DNA of 64,000 bases from an uncultured Bacilli bacterium (GTDB lineage: Bacteria > Bacillota_I > Bacilli_A > RF39 > UBA660): the NCBI GenBank assembly GCA_944332205.1, contig CALVJN010000002.1:1-64000 (forward strand), read 5' to 3'. The translations under genes were made by a program, and so were the position numbers. Under the pieces are notes generated by a model. That model made no database searches. It was given only the letters and a program-made list of their open reading frames with translations, and was not told the origin of the DNA. Below, one piece after another: positions 16,307 through 23,619 of this stretch; position 1 is the first letter of the stretch; every line of letters begins with the position of its first letter.

Positions 16307-17377
16307 TCACCCCACTAATAAAAATCCTTTTCTACCACCTTTTAAATAATATCTTATTATCTCTTCTAAATTTCCTTTTTCTGTTCCACAATTGCTTATA
16401 ATAACTTCGCCATTGCTAGTTTCTCCTAGAAGCGTTATAAAATGGTTATTTGTAGCATATTTGTTTTCACCATTATTCCCACCTGTAACTAATGCTATAG
16501 CAGGCTTTCCTTGCGCTAAATGATCTCTTACAAGACTAACCATTTCTTCAATTTTTTCTTCATCGCGATCATTTGAATTATAATAATATGGTCCATCATA
16601 TCTTATTCCAATACTATCAAGTGCTCTTTCTATTCCACCAAAAGTTCTAGACCTAACTAATTCTGCAGCTTCATAGGCTCCAATTGAATCATCAAAACCA
16701 CTAACTGCGCTTGCAAAAGCAATAGGACCGCAACCATACATAGCTAAGTTTCCACTTTGATAGGGTATGTCTGATAAATACGATTGATTATACATATCAT
16801 AAGTTCTTCCATTTATTGTCACAGTCTTTATAGATCTTTTCCAATTGCTACCAGGACCCTCAGTATAATTACCATTGACATTATTCACATAATTACCATT
16901 TATGACTCCATTTTGAAAAGTATAGTCAACATTATCTTTTGATTCGGCAACCCTAACACTTTCTTTAGCTATAGTACCAGTTGCATTGCTGCAAAGTGGA
17001 TCAGAACTTAAAATACTATCTATATATGAAATTTTTGATAGTGCAATTATCATTGTCGGAACAAAAAATACTCCCAAAGTTGCTAAGCTTCTTTTAACAA
17101 CTTTATTAACTGCTTTTGCAAGTAAATCATTGTCTTGGTTTATAACAGCATTTGCAAAATCAACTGCTACTAATATTATTAAAGTAATAGGAGCTAAAAT
17201 TCTAAACCAACTTAGTACTAATCTTATAATTTCTAAGGCTTCTGGAGTAAAAATTCCATCACATGAAACATTTATTTCTGTTGAAGGAAATAATTCTTCT
17301 GCATTTACGAATATGGGAATAACTAGTATTATAAAAATTATATAATACAAAAATTTACATTTTAGTCTATTATTCAT
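16307..17377 (-). CDS. Membrane-anchored C39-like cysteine peptidase
   Basis: A 356-residue protein. A signal or first helix at 8-26 is followed by two hydrophobic segments (about 55-78 and 95-115) with a short polar turn, reminiscent of VirB2/TrbC-like helical pairs. After a linker the C-terminal half looks like a C39-like papain-fold peptidase: Cys in MYGCGPIAFASAVSGF, His in NNHFITLLGE, and Asn/Asp in ISNCGT, spaced as in the catalytic triad. Double-glycine leader peptidases are in the same clan. Its start overlaps the upstream gene by eight bases and has AGGAGG before it. Placed between secretion genes and an ABC exporter, it could process or degrade exported peptides (inference). Confidence 0.75.
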   Translation of the reverse strand: MNNRLKCKFLYYIIFIILVIPIFVNAEELFPSTEINVSCDGIFTPEALEIIRLVLSWFRILAPITLIILVAVDFANAVINQDNDLLAKAVNKVVKRSLATLGVFFVPTMIIALSKISYIDSILSSDPLCSNATGTIAKESVRVAESKDNVDYTFQNGVINGNYVNNVNGNYTEGPGSNWKRSIKTVTINGRTYDMYNQSYLSDIPYQSGNLAMYGCGPIAFASAVSGFDDSIGAYEAAELVRSRTFGGIERALDSIGIRYDGPYYYNSNDRDEEKIEEMVSLVRDHLAQGKPAIALVTGGNNGENKYATNNHFITLLGETSNGEVIISNCGTEKGNLEEIIRYYLKGGRKGFLLVG

Positions 17378-18215
17378 AATTTCCTCCTATAGTTGTGGAA
17401 AAAGCGAGTTCATAACTATTTCTTTTAAACTCATAGATTTCATATATTGGCGTTTCATACATCATATTTATAATAATAATTTCATATATATCATCATTAT
17501 TTATATCAATAATCGAACTAATTTTATAATTAGAAAAAATTATATTTTCTCCTTCTTGATACAATTCATTTTCTTTGATCAAATATGATTGGCCATTCTT
17601 GGTATAATAAAATACTGAATAACTATTATTATTCAATAATTCGTAATTAGTTAAATCTTCCAAACTGTCGTAAGTAACTGTATAAAAAGTTTCATATACA
17701 CCATCACTATCAAAATCTAGAGTAACTTTTGATGTAGATGTAATTTCAGATAATGTAGTAATATAATCTTTATTACTTATATTATTAAAAATTTCAAGAT
17801 CATCCATAGTAAATTCTTCATTTTTAAATTCAATAAAATCTATATTATTTGATATAGCTAATAATGGCTTATCAAATAAATATCTATTGCTGGAACTTTT
17901 ATTTGTAAAAAATACTTCTCCTGTAAATGAGTCAACTTCATCAATAAAATAACTTCCTATATACTTATTTTGATAAAATACTTTATAATTAGATTTTATA
18001 TAATCATCATTATCTACATACTGATATTTTTCATTATTATATTCAATTATTTTATTATTGTCTAATATTATGTAAGAATTATTCGAGGATTTCATACTAA
18101 AAAAAATTATAGAAAGGATAACAACTATGATAATTAATACAATCCACAAAGTATTCTTATAAATATTTTGTTTAATATTATCATATATAAAGTTTGTATT
18201 TTCATTATTATACAT
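17370..18215 (-). CDS. Single-pass membrane protein with a VCBS/EF-hand-like extracellular domain
   Basis: A 281-residue protein that I do not recognise as a named family. A short cytoplasmic start is followed by one strong helix (WIVLIIIVVILSIIFF, about residues 24-40) and an extracellular domain of about 240 residues. Two acidic loops, TLDFDSDGVYETFY and IDINNDDIYEIII, resemble the Ca2+-binding loops of FG-GAP/VCBS repeats. The ATG at 18215 is chosen because AGGTG lies five bases upstream; it lies after the terminator of the WXG100 pair. It is not an EssB, EssA or EsaA homologue by layout, although its topology would suit an accessory of the secretion machine. Confidence 0.65.
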   Translation of the reverse strand: MYNNENTNFIYDNIKQNIYKNTLWIVLIIIVVILSIIFFSMKSSNNSYIILDNNKIIEYNNEKYQYVDNDDYIKSNYKVFYQNKYIGSYFIDEVDSFTGEVFFTNKSSSNRYLFDKPLLAISNNIDFIEFKNEEFTMDDLEIFNNISNKDYITTLSEITSTSKVTLDFDSDGVYETFYTVTYDSLEDLTNYELLNNNSYSVFYYTKNGQSYLIKENELYQEGENIIFSNYKISSIIDINNDDIYEIIIINMMYETPIYEIYEFKRNSYELAFSTTIGGNYE

Positions 18216-18243
18216 AACATCACCTAATATAATTATATCAAAG

Positions 18244-18273
18244 CAAAAAAAAAGATACAATGCGTATTGTATC
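18244..18273 (-). terminator. Terminator after the WXG100 pair
   Basis: On the minus strand GATACAAT - ACGC - ATTGTATC is followed by nine T residues. It lies 19 bases past the stop of the WXG100 gene at 18292 and separates the WXG100 pair from the membrane-protein genes. Confidence 0.88.
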
Positions 18274-18291
18274 TGTAATATTGAAAAAATA

Positions 18292-18603
18292 TTATTGATT
18301 GTAATCACTATTCAATAACTCATTAGCTCTTTCTTCGATTTTCTTATCAGCTGATTCATATGCTACTGCTGTATTATCTAAAAATGTTGCATATTTGTTA
18401 ATTGCATCATAAAAATCAGTAAACTTTCCAGAAAGGCTTGTATATCTCGTTCTTAAATTCTCAGCAGCGGCACTTTCCCAAGAAGCAGCTGTCCCATTTA
18501 TTGTAGAAGTAGCTTCATCTAGTGTAGTACGCATATCGTTAACATTTTTTCTTAATGAATTTGCTGCATTATGTAATTCAACTGAATTTACTTGCATTTG
18601 CAT
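18292..18603 (-). CDS. WXG100-type protein with a WES variant turn
   Basis: A 103-residue helical hairpin protein of the WXG100 family: two long helices flank ASWESAAAENL near residue 42. The usual WxG is WES here, a substitution also known among family members. The C-terminus (IEERANELLNSDYNQ) follows a helix that could carry the export signal. Start supported by AGGAGGG eight bases upstream. It is the second gene of a two-gene unit with its own promoter and terminator, which suggests high, separate expression of an Esx-like heterodimer. Confidence 0.85.
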   Translation of the reverse strand: MQMQVNSVELHNAANSLRKNVNDMRTTLDEATSTINGTAASWESAAAENLRTRYTSLSGKFTDFYDAINKYATFLDNTAVAYESADKKIEERANELLNSDYNQ

Positions 18604-18627
18604 TAATATATCCCTCCTTTTATAATA

Positions 18628-18918
18628 CTATAAAGATCTTGCTTGTTGTGCTATATCTGATTGTAATTTTTCTAAACTGTTTCCAGTTTCTTGTAAAAAC
18701 ACACCATAATTTCCAATTACTTGTCCAAGTGCATCAATATTTTCCTTATAACTGTATACTGTTGCAGCAAATTGTTGATTATCTGCACCTTGCCAATTAG
18801 CTTTTAAATTATCAACAGTTTGATATAAACTTTTAACAGATGCTAGATAAGTTTCAGCATTTGCAACTAATTTTTTACCAGCTGTTCTAATCTCTTCTGG
18901 AGTTGCTTTTAAAACCAT
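18628..18918 (-). CDS. WXG100-type protein (WQG)
   Basis: A 96-residue WXG100 family protein with NWQGADNQQF near residue 40 and a typical hairpin fold. The ATG at 18918 is chosen because a perfect AGGAGGTG lies seven bases upstream. First gene of the pair, transcribed from the promoter at 18983-19011. With the neighbour at 18292 it likely forms the secreted Esx-type dimer of this system. Confidence 0.9.
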   Translation of the reverse strand: MVLKATPEEIRTAGKKLVANAETYLASVKSLYQTVDNLKANWQGADNQQFAATVYSYKENIDALGQVIGNYGVFLQETGNSLEKLQSDIAQQARSL

Positions 18919-18982
18919 TAAATATTCACCTCCTTGAATATACACAAATAGCAACATTTACTCATTACTATTCTATGTATTA

Positions 18983-19011
18983 ATCGTAGTATATTTTTTT
19001 TTCTTTGTCAA
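18983..19011 (-). promoter_or_regulatory. Promoter for the WXG100 pair
   Basis: On the minus strand, a perfect TTGACA (19011-19006), a 17-base spacer, and TACGAT (18988-18983), about 65 bases before the first WXG100 start. It lies in a short AT-rich gap after DUF4176. Confidence 0.65.
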
Positions 19012-19047
19012 TTAATTTATGTAAATATAACATTTTTTTACATTTTA

Positions 19048-19347
19048 TTAATTATCATTATTTTTATTTAATTCTTGAATTTTTTGTTTTAACAATTCAT
19101 TAAATTGTTTTTGTTCTTCGTCTTCTAATCCTTTATAAAATACTTTTTCAATTTGAGAATGATCAAATACACATACTTCGTTATATGACATAAATCCTTC
19201 AGGAAATACACATCCACTATAATCAAAGATTCTATTACCAGTATCTGGTGATACACTGGCAAATCCAGTAATCATGACTCTTTTCTCTCCACCTTTTAAT
19301 AATACAACACTTCCCAATGGTAAATATTTTTCTATAACTTCATTCAT
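19048..19347 (-). CDS. DUF4176 family protein
   Basis: A 99-residue cytosolic protein starting EVIEKYLPLGSVVLLKGG and continuing with RVMITGFA, the hallmark of DUF4176, a family repeatedly found in Firmicutes type VII loci next to LXG-type substrates. The molecular role of the family is not settled. A strong AGGAGG site precedes the ATG. It follows the GGSxT-repeat substrate by 20 bases, so a role as chaperone or immunity partner for that protein is possible but unproven. Confidence 0.85.
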   Translation of the reverse strand: MNEVIEKYLPLGSVVLLKGGEKRVMITGFASVSPDTGNRIFDYSGCVFPEGFMSYNEVCVFDHSQIEKVFYKGLEDEEQKQFNELLKQKIQELNKNNDN

Positions 19348-19367
19348 TTTATATCCTCCTTCTATAT

Positions 19368-21194
19368 TTATATTTGAATACCAAAATAATTTTTTAATAA
19401 ATTTCCTTCCACAGCATTAATTATTCTTTTTTTAGCTGCGTTAGTGACTAATATATCCATTTGGAACGGATCCATATCACTAGTTATACCAACTCTTTTT
19501 AACAATTCATCGGTTGGAACTTCAATTCCGTTACGAGCTTGATAAGCTCTAAACTCTGCATCGCTAATACTACCAAACTTACTATTATCTGCTGTTACTT
19601 TTGGACTTCCTCCTGTTGAACTTCCTCCTGTTGGACTTCCTCCTGTTGGACTTCCTCCTGTTGGACTTCCTCCTGTTGAACTTCCTCCTGTTGGACTTCC
19701 TCCTGTTGAACTTCCTCCTGTTGGACTTCCTCCCGTTGAACTTCCTCCTGTTGGACTTCCTCCTGTTGAACTTCCTCCTTTTGGACTTCCTCCTGTTGAG
19801 CTTCCTCCTTTTGGACTTCCTCCTGTTGAACTTCCTCCTTTTGGACTTCCTCCTGTTGAACTTCCTCCTGTTGAACTTCCTCCTTTTGGACTTCCTCCTG
19901 TTGAGCTTCCTCCTTTTGGACTTCCTCCTGTTGAGCTTCCTCCTGTTGAACTTCCTCCTGTTAAACTTCCTCCTGTTCGACTTCCTCCTGTTGAACTTCC
20001 TCCTGTTCGACTTCCTCCTGTTGAACTTCCTCCTGTTGAACTTCCCCCCTTTAATTTCTCTACAAATGAAGACATAGAGTTTAATACCGAATTAACAATT
20101 GTAGCAGTGGTAATTCCAGTAGTCGCAGCCTCTACACTTGTCCCCCCGACCTGTAGTACATTCTCTGATACTATTCCACCAATCATATATCCAATAACAT
20201 CTCTAGAACTAGAGAAAAAGTATTTAGTTAAAGCGCTTTTTACCGTCTCTTTTACAATATTTGCCCCTATACTGCTTGTACTTTGGGCAAATGTAGAAAC
20301 CAGACCAACAACTTTACCTGCTATTCGAAATCTTGCATCATATTGCCCATTAGATTTTAATTCATCATACGCAAAACCTGTTATAAATCCCGCAACATCA
20401 AATTTTGCAGATTCAGAAAGTATATTTTGTGACCAATCTTGTCCAAAAACACTCCCTACACCTTGCAAAACTGCGGCTCCAACACTTAATCCAATGTCAA
20501 CTAAGCCTTCTAGAGCTTTAATAGCACCCTCTACACCACCAACAACAAAGCAAGCTGCTTTTCCCCAAAAATCTGCATTATATAGTGGATTTTCTTCTTT
20601 CCATTGTTGTAAATTAAAATTATAATTAGATGCAAAATCAATGTATGAACCTAATGTTCCTCCTGCAACCATGTTGCCAATTATACCTAATCTTATACTA
20701 TTAGAGCTACTTGCAATTGCATCTAATTGAGATTCCAATGCTTTCATACTATGCTCTACATCTTCATTTATTCTTTCTATTTCTCCTGCATCATTTTCAC
20801 TCCATTTTGAAGTAAAAAGCATGGTTGCCTCATTCCAAATACTATCAAACCATCCTGGTGTTAATTTGTTTCCTCTTTCTATTTCTTTTTCTATCCTAGC
20901 TATTTCTTCGGATATTTTTTTGCATTCGGAAAGAATATTTCCCATATCATTAGTAATGCTATTTTTCATAACTTCCGCAGCTTGTTTAACAAGTGCTAAT
21001 GATTGTGCTGCTGCTTTTCCTTGATCATCTGTTATCGCCGATGTAATTCCATTATAAGCTGATTCATAAGAAGTTAAAGCTTCATTCAAGTAATTTGCGA
21101 TTTCATTTTTTGCTGTTTCCATGCTAGATATAGATGTAGACACTGTATTTTTAAATGTCTGAAGCTTAGCAGTTAATGGAGTTATATTTGCCAT
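19368..21194 (-). CDS. Large putative type VII substrate with thirty GGSxT repeats
   Basis: A 608-residue protein in three parts. Residues 1 to about 165 are helical and Ala/Ser/Glu-rich, like the N-terminal export domains of LXG-type substrates. Residues about 170-380 are Gly/Ala-rich and hydrophobic (for example LVDIGLSVGAAVLQGVGSVF), a possible membrane-inserting domain. Residues 383-532 are 30 tandem GGSxT/K units, and about 70 residues follow with no recognised toxin motif. The ATG at 21194 is preferred to the GTG nine bases upstream. It follows two WXG100-like genes and precedes DUF4176, a typical substrate position. It could be a toxin, a surface-bridging protein or a pore former; the sequence does not decide. 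Confidence 0.75.
   Translation of the reverse strand: MANITPLTAKLQTFKNTVSTSISSMETAKNEIANYLNEALTSYESAYNGITSAITDDQGKAAAQSLALVKQAAEVMKNSITNDMGNILSECKKISEEIARIEKEIERGNKLTPGWFDSIWNEATMLFTSKWSENDAGEIERINEDVEHSMKALESQLDAIASSSNSIRLGIIGNMVAGGTLGSYIDFASNYNFNLQQWKEENPLYNADFWGKAACFVVGGVEGAIKALEGLVDIGLSVGAAVLQGVGSVFGQDWSQNILSESAKFDVAGFITGFAYDELKSNGQYDARFRIAGKVVGLVSTFAQSTSSIGANIVKETVKSALTKYFFSSSRDVIGYMIGGIVSENVLQVGGTSVEAATTGITTATIVNSVLNSMSSFVEKLKGGSSTGGSSTGGSRTGGSSTGGSRTGGSLTGGSSTGGSSTGGSPKGGSSTGGSPKGGSSTGGSSTGGSPKGGSSTGGSPKGGSSTGGSPKGGSSTGGSPTGGSSTGGSPTGGSSTGGSPTGGSSTGGSPTGGSPTGGSPTGGSSTGGSPKVTADNSKFGSISDAEFRAYQARNGIEVPTDELLKRVGITSDMDPFQMDILVTNAAKKRIINAVEGNLLKNYFGIQI
19599..20048 (-). repeat. Thirty-copy 15-bp in-frame tandem repeat
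   Basis: Thirty exact-length 15-base units (plus strand TTCCTCCTGTTGGAC and variants) encode GGSST, GGSPT, GGSPK, GGSRT or GGSLT. SST and SPT/SPK units mostly alternate, giving a partial 30-base superperiod. This is a flexible, partly basic linker and a likely site of length variation by slippage. The plus-strand open frame over it is only its mirror. Confidence 0.95.
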
Positions 21195-21218
21195 TATATG
21201 CACTTCCCTTCTAAAAAA

Positions 21219-21545
21219 CTAATTATTATTAATCCCTAAACCATTATTTGCTGCTGCTTCAATAGAACTTGAAATATTAGTATCAGCAGTAGTGTATTTA
21301 CTTATTGTTGAATTTAAAAATGACACATATTTTTCATTTTGATTTTTTACATCAATAAAAGTTTCCATAAATTTTTTTATTGCACTAACAGCAGACATAC
21401 TACCTTTACCTTCCCAAAAACTATTTACTTTTGCAGTTTGATTTTCAAGCTCTGTAAATAGTGCTTCCATTTTCATCATTTCAGCTTGAAATTGTGTTAA
21501 TTGACTTACTATATTTTCAGAAACAACTTTTATATTTTCATTCAT
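21219..21545 (-). CDS. WXG100-like protein, cassette 2, second of pair
   Basis: A 108-residue helical protein with FWEGKGS near residue 44 as the hairpin turn, resembling WXG100/LXG-associated helper proteins. It has the same place and similar turn (YWSG) as the gene at 4259-4573. ATG at 21545 is chosen over an in-frame GTG because AGGTG lies just upstream. It precedes the GGSxT-repeat substrate and may pair with that protein's N-terminus, as small helical partners do for LXG proteins. Confidence 0.75.
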   Translation of the reverse strand: MNENIKVVSENIVSQLTQFQAEMMKMEALFTELENQTAKVNSFWEGKGSMSAVSAIKKFMETFIDVKNQNEKYVSFLNSTISKYTTADTNISSSIEAAANNGLGINNN

Positions 21546-21557
21546 AAAATTCACCTT

Positions 21558-21848
21558 TTATCCATTTAGAATATCATAGAAATTTGCACAGGCATTACTA
21601 TAATTAACTGATTTTCCTTTTATAAAATTACCATAATATAGCATAGTTGATTCTAAACGCTTTAAATTACTTAAATATGCTATGGCATTAGCTTTAAAGT
21701 TTTCCGCGTCACTGCCACTCCATCCACTTTCTAAACTAGAAATTATATCTTCCATATTTTTAGTTATTTGGTTAAATTCGGCTGATTTTGTTTCAAATAG
21801 ATTGCCATAGTTACTTAAATTATTACATTCAACTATTACTTTTCCCAT
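21558..21848 (-). CDS. WXG100-type protein, cassette 2, first of pair
   Basis: A 96-residue WXG100 protein with GWSGSDAENFKANAI near residue 43. W(S/R)GxDAENFK is shared with the protein at 4563-4934. Typical helical hairpin length. Lies between the four-module repeat protein and the second WXG100-like gene, with short spacings that imply one operon. Confidence 0.88.
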   Translation of the reverse strand: MGKVIVECNNLSNYGNLFETKSAEFNQITKNMEDIISSLESGWSGSDAENFKANAIAYLSNLKRLESTMLYYGNFIKGKSVNYSNACANFYDILNG

Positions 21849-21900
21849 TATATCACCTAACTTTCTATGATTTATTTATTACTATTCTTTTATAGTATTA

Positions 21901-23355
21901 TCATACTGTAGTTATTGTATTTTCTGTACTAATTGTTGTCTGATTTTGTACTGATGTTATATTTGACGATTCCTTTATCTCAAAACTGTATAAATTTTTT
22001 ACAACTTTTTGTGCAACTGTCGCTTCAGACTTTTGATATATTATTCCAATATCTTCAGCATTATTACTATTTTCTAAAACTTTTCTAACATCATCTGCAT
22101 AACTAGAGCTATTTAAAAGTTCTTCAGTAGGGATTCCTTTTTCTTGTGCTAAAGAATCAACTTCTGCTTTAAAACCTATTATTTCTTCATTTGTCATTCC
22201 AAGTGCTTCGGGATTTTTTCCTGTTAAAATTCCATTTATAGTTTCAGCCATTCCCTCAGTTGAAAAGTTTGATGCAGCATTCATATATATTGCTGTTTTT
22301 CCAAATTGTTGTGTTGCACTTTTCAAAACTTCTGCATAATTTGTATTTGTTAATAACTCTTCACATGCTATTTCTGTGGCATCAGATATGTATTCTGAAA
22401 ATGTTCTAATAATATTTACAGCCCCTGGTTTTAAATCATTGATTCCATCACCATCATATATTTTCAATAATTGTTCTTGATATTCTGTTGCCGGCAATTC
22501 ATCCCACTGTTTAATAATATCTACAACATCACTAAATTCTCCAAGTGTTGTTTTTAATATTTCTGTATATTGTGAATCTAGAAGTAGCTGCTCTACAGTA
22601 ATTCCATTTTCACCAGCAATTTGCATTAAATATGCGTATACTATTCCAACATTTAACGCATTTAATTCAAAAGCTTCTGTTTTTTCACCTTTCATAATTG
22701 ATAACATAGTTTGCCTTATTGCACCACTATCTAATGTATTTAACAAACTCTTTAATTCATCTGTAATATATGGCGAACTTAATAAAAGCTTCTTTAATTC
22801 TTCGGAGGTAGTTTCATCATTTAATATTTCATCTATTCCTTTTCCTTTTTCTTTTGCCATATCAATTAATGAATCTACTACTCCATCTAAATCTTTTATA
22901 TCTAAATTTTCTATTGATTTTACCATGTCATTATTTATCTGTGTTCCTTCATTAACTGGTGGAACAATAGGAATTAAATTATTATCTTCATTATTGCTGT
23001 CTGAATTACCAGAATTATTGCTACCTGAACTACCAGAACCACCACCTCCATAGCTTGGATTTGATCCAGAATCAGTCCCTGGATCTGGTTCTTTGTCTTC
23101 TTCAGAGTTAATGCTACTTATATATTGTGCTAATGCGGTATTTATTTTTTCTGAAAATGTATAGGTTTCTGTTAAGCTATTGATAAATTCGGTTAAATAA
23201 TTGGAAGCTAAATCCGGATTAATTGCGCATAGTGGACTGAATGAATTGGCCGTTAAAGTTTGTCCAGCAATAGTTACCTTATTATTACCAATTTTTAAAG
23301 TTTCATTAGCAGCTTGACCACCTTCTAAATTTATATTTATACTACTATCAGCCAT
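21901..23355 (-). CDS. Helical-repeat protein of the secretion cassette (four modules)
   Basis: A 484-residue protein paralogous to 4943-6025. Residues 1-85 differ from the paralogue; a Gly/Ser/Asn/Pro-rich linker spans about 90-140; then four helical modules of about 75-80 residues are marked by IDEILNDETTSEELKKLLL, VEQLLLDSQYTEILKTTL, CEELLTNTNYAEVLKSAT and TEELLNSSSYADDVRKVL. Phrases TGKNPEALGMTNEE and YDGDGINDLKPGAVNIIRTF match the paralogue. No signal peptide or membrane helix. It follows esaB by 12 bases and precedes two WXG100-type genes. Family unknown to me; a scaffold, adaptor or secreted component is possible. Confidence 0.75.
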   Translation of the reverse strand: MADSSININLEGGQAANETLKIGNNKVTIAGQTLTANSFSPLCAINPDLASNYLTEFINSLTETYTFSEKINTALAQYISSINSEEDKEPDPGTDSGSNPSYGGGGSGSSGSNNSGNSDSNNEDNNLIPIVPPVNEGTQINNDMVKSIENLDIKDLDGVVDSLIDMAKEKGKGIDEILNDETTSEELKKLLLSSPYITDELKSLLNTLDSGAIRQTMLSIMKGEKTEAFELNALNVGIVYAYLMQIAGENGITVEQLLLDSQYTEILKTTLGEFSDVVDIIKQWDELPATEYQEQLLKIYDGDGINDLKPGAVNIIRTFSEYISDATEIACEELLTNTNYAEVLKSATQQFGKTAIYMNAASNFSTEGMAETINGILTGKNPEALGMTNEEIIGFKAEVDSLAQEKGIPTEELLNSSSYADDVRKVLENSNNAEDIGIIYQKSEATVAQKVVKNLYSFEIKESSNITSVQNQTTISTENTITTV

Positions 23356-23367
23356 TTTTTCACATCC

Positions 23368-23619
23368 TTATATTAAAATTATTTCTGATCCATTTCTTAT
23401 ATCTGAATCTTTTACTGTCATATTAATATTATATGGTTTACCAGTTAATTTACTGTAAATCATAGCATCCTTTTTTATTGGATAATGTCCACCCGATAGT
23501 TCAGAAACAGCCTTAGAAAGTATGCTTGATACCTTATGGATTTTTTTTCCTATTGGGATATATACTTCATATCTTTCTTCAATTAAAGGAACCTCGACTA
23601 TTATGAATACTTTATTCAT
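23368..23619 (-). CDS. esaB: YukD/EsaB-like ubiquitin-fold protein
   Basis: An 83-residue cytosolic protein with the pattern of YukD/EsaB: a first beta strand (KVFIIVEVP), a helix with KVSSILSKAVSEL, and an ending SDIRNGSEIILI that matches the closing turn and strand of ubiquitin-like YukD proteins. EsaB-type proteins are conserved partners of the type VIIb secretion system. It overlaps the end of essC by eight bases, so both are translated together. Confidence 0.82.
   Translation of the reverse strand: MNKVFIIVEVPLIEERYEVYIPIGKKIHKVSSILSKAVSELSGGHYPIKKDAMIYSKLTGKPYNINMTVKDSDIRNGSEIILI

Noticed and set aside
17370-18215. EssB or EssA homologue
   Set aside because: The protein has almost no cytoplasmic domain, lacks a pseudokinase-like part and its extracellular acidic loops resemble VCBS repeats instead.
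19599-20048. CRISPR array
   Set aside because: The units are 15 bases long with no spacers and encode an in-frame protein repeat.
19601-20077. Plus-strand 158-codon frame of Leu/Phe/Asp repeats
   Set aside because: It is the exact mirror of the GGSxT repeat coding strand and has no ribosome site.
20107-20625. Plus-strand 172-codon open frame opposite the large substrate gene
   Set aside because: Antisense shadow of a well-supported gene.
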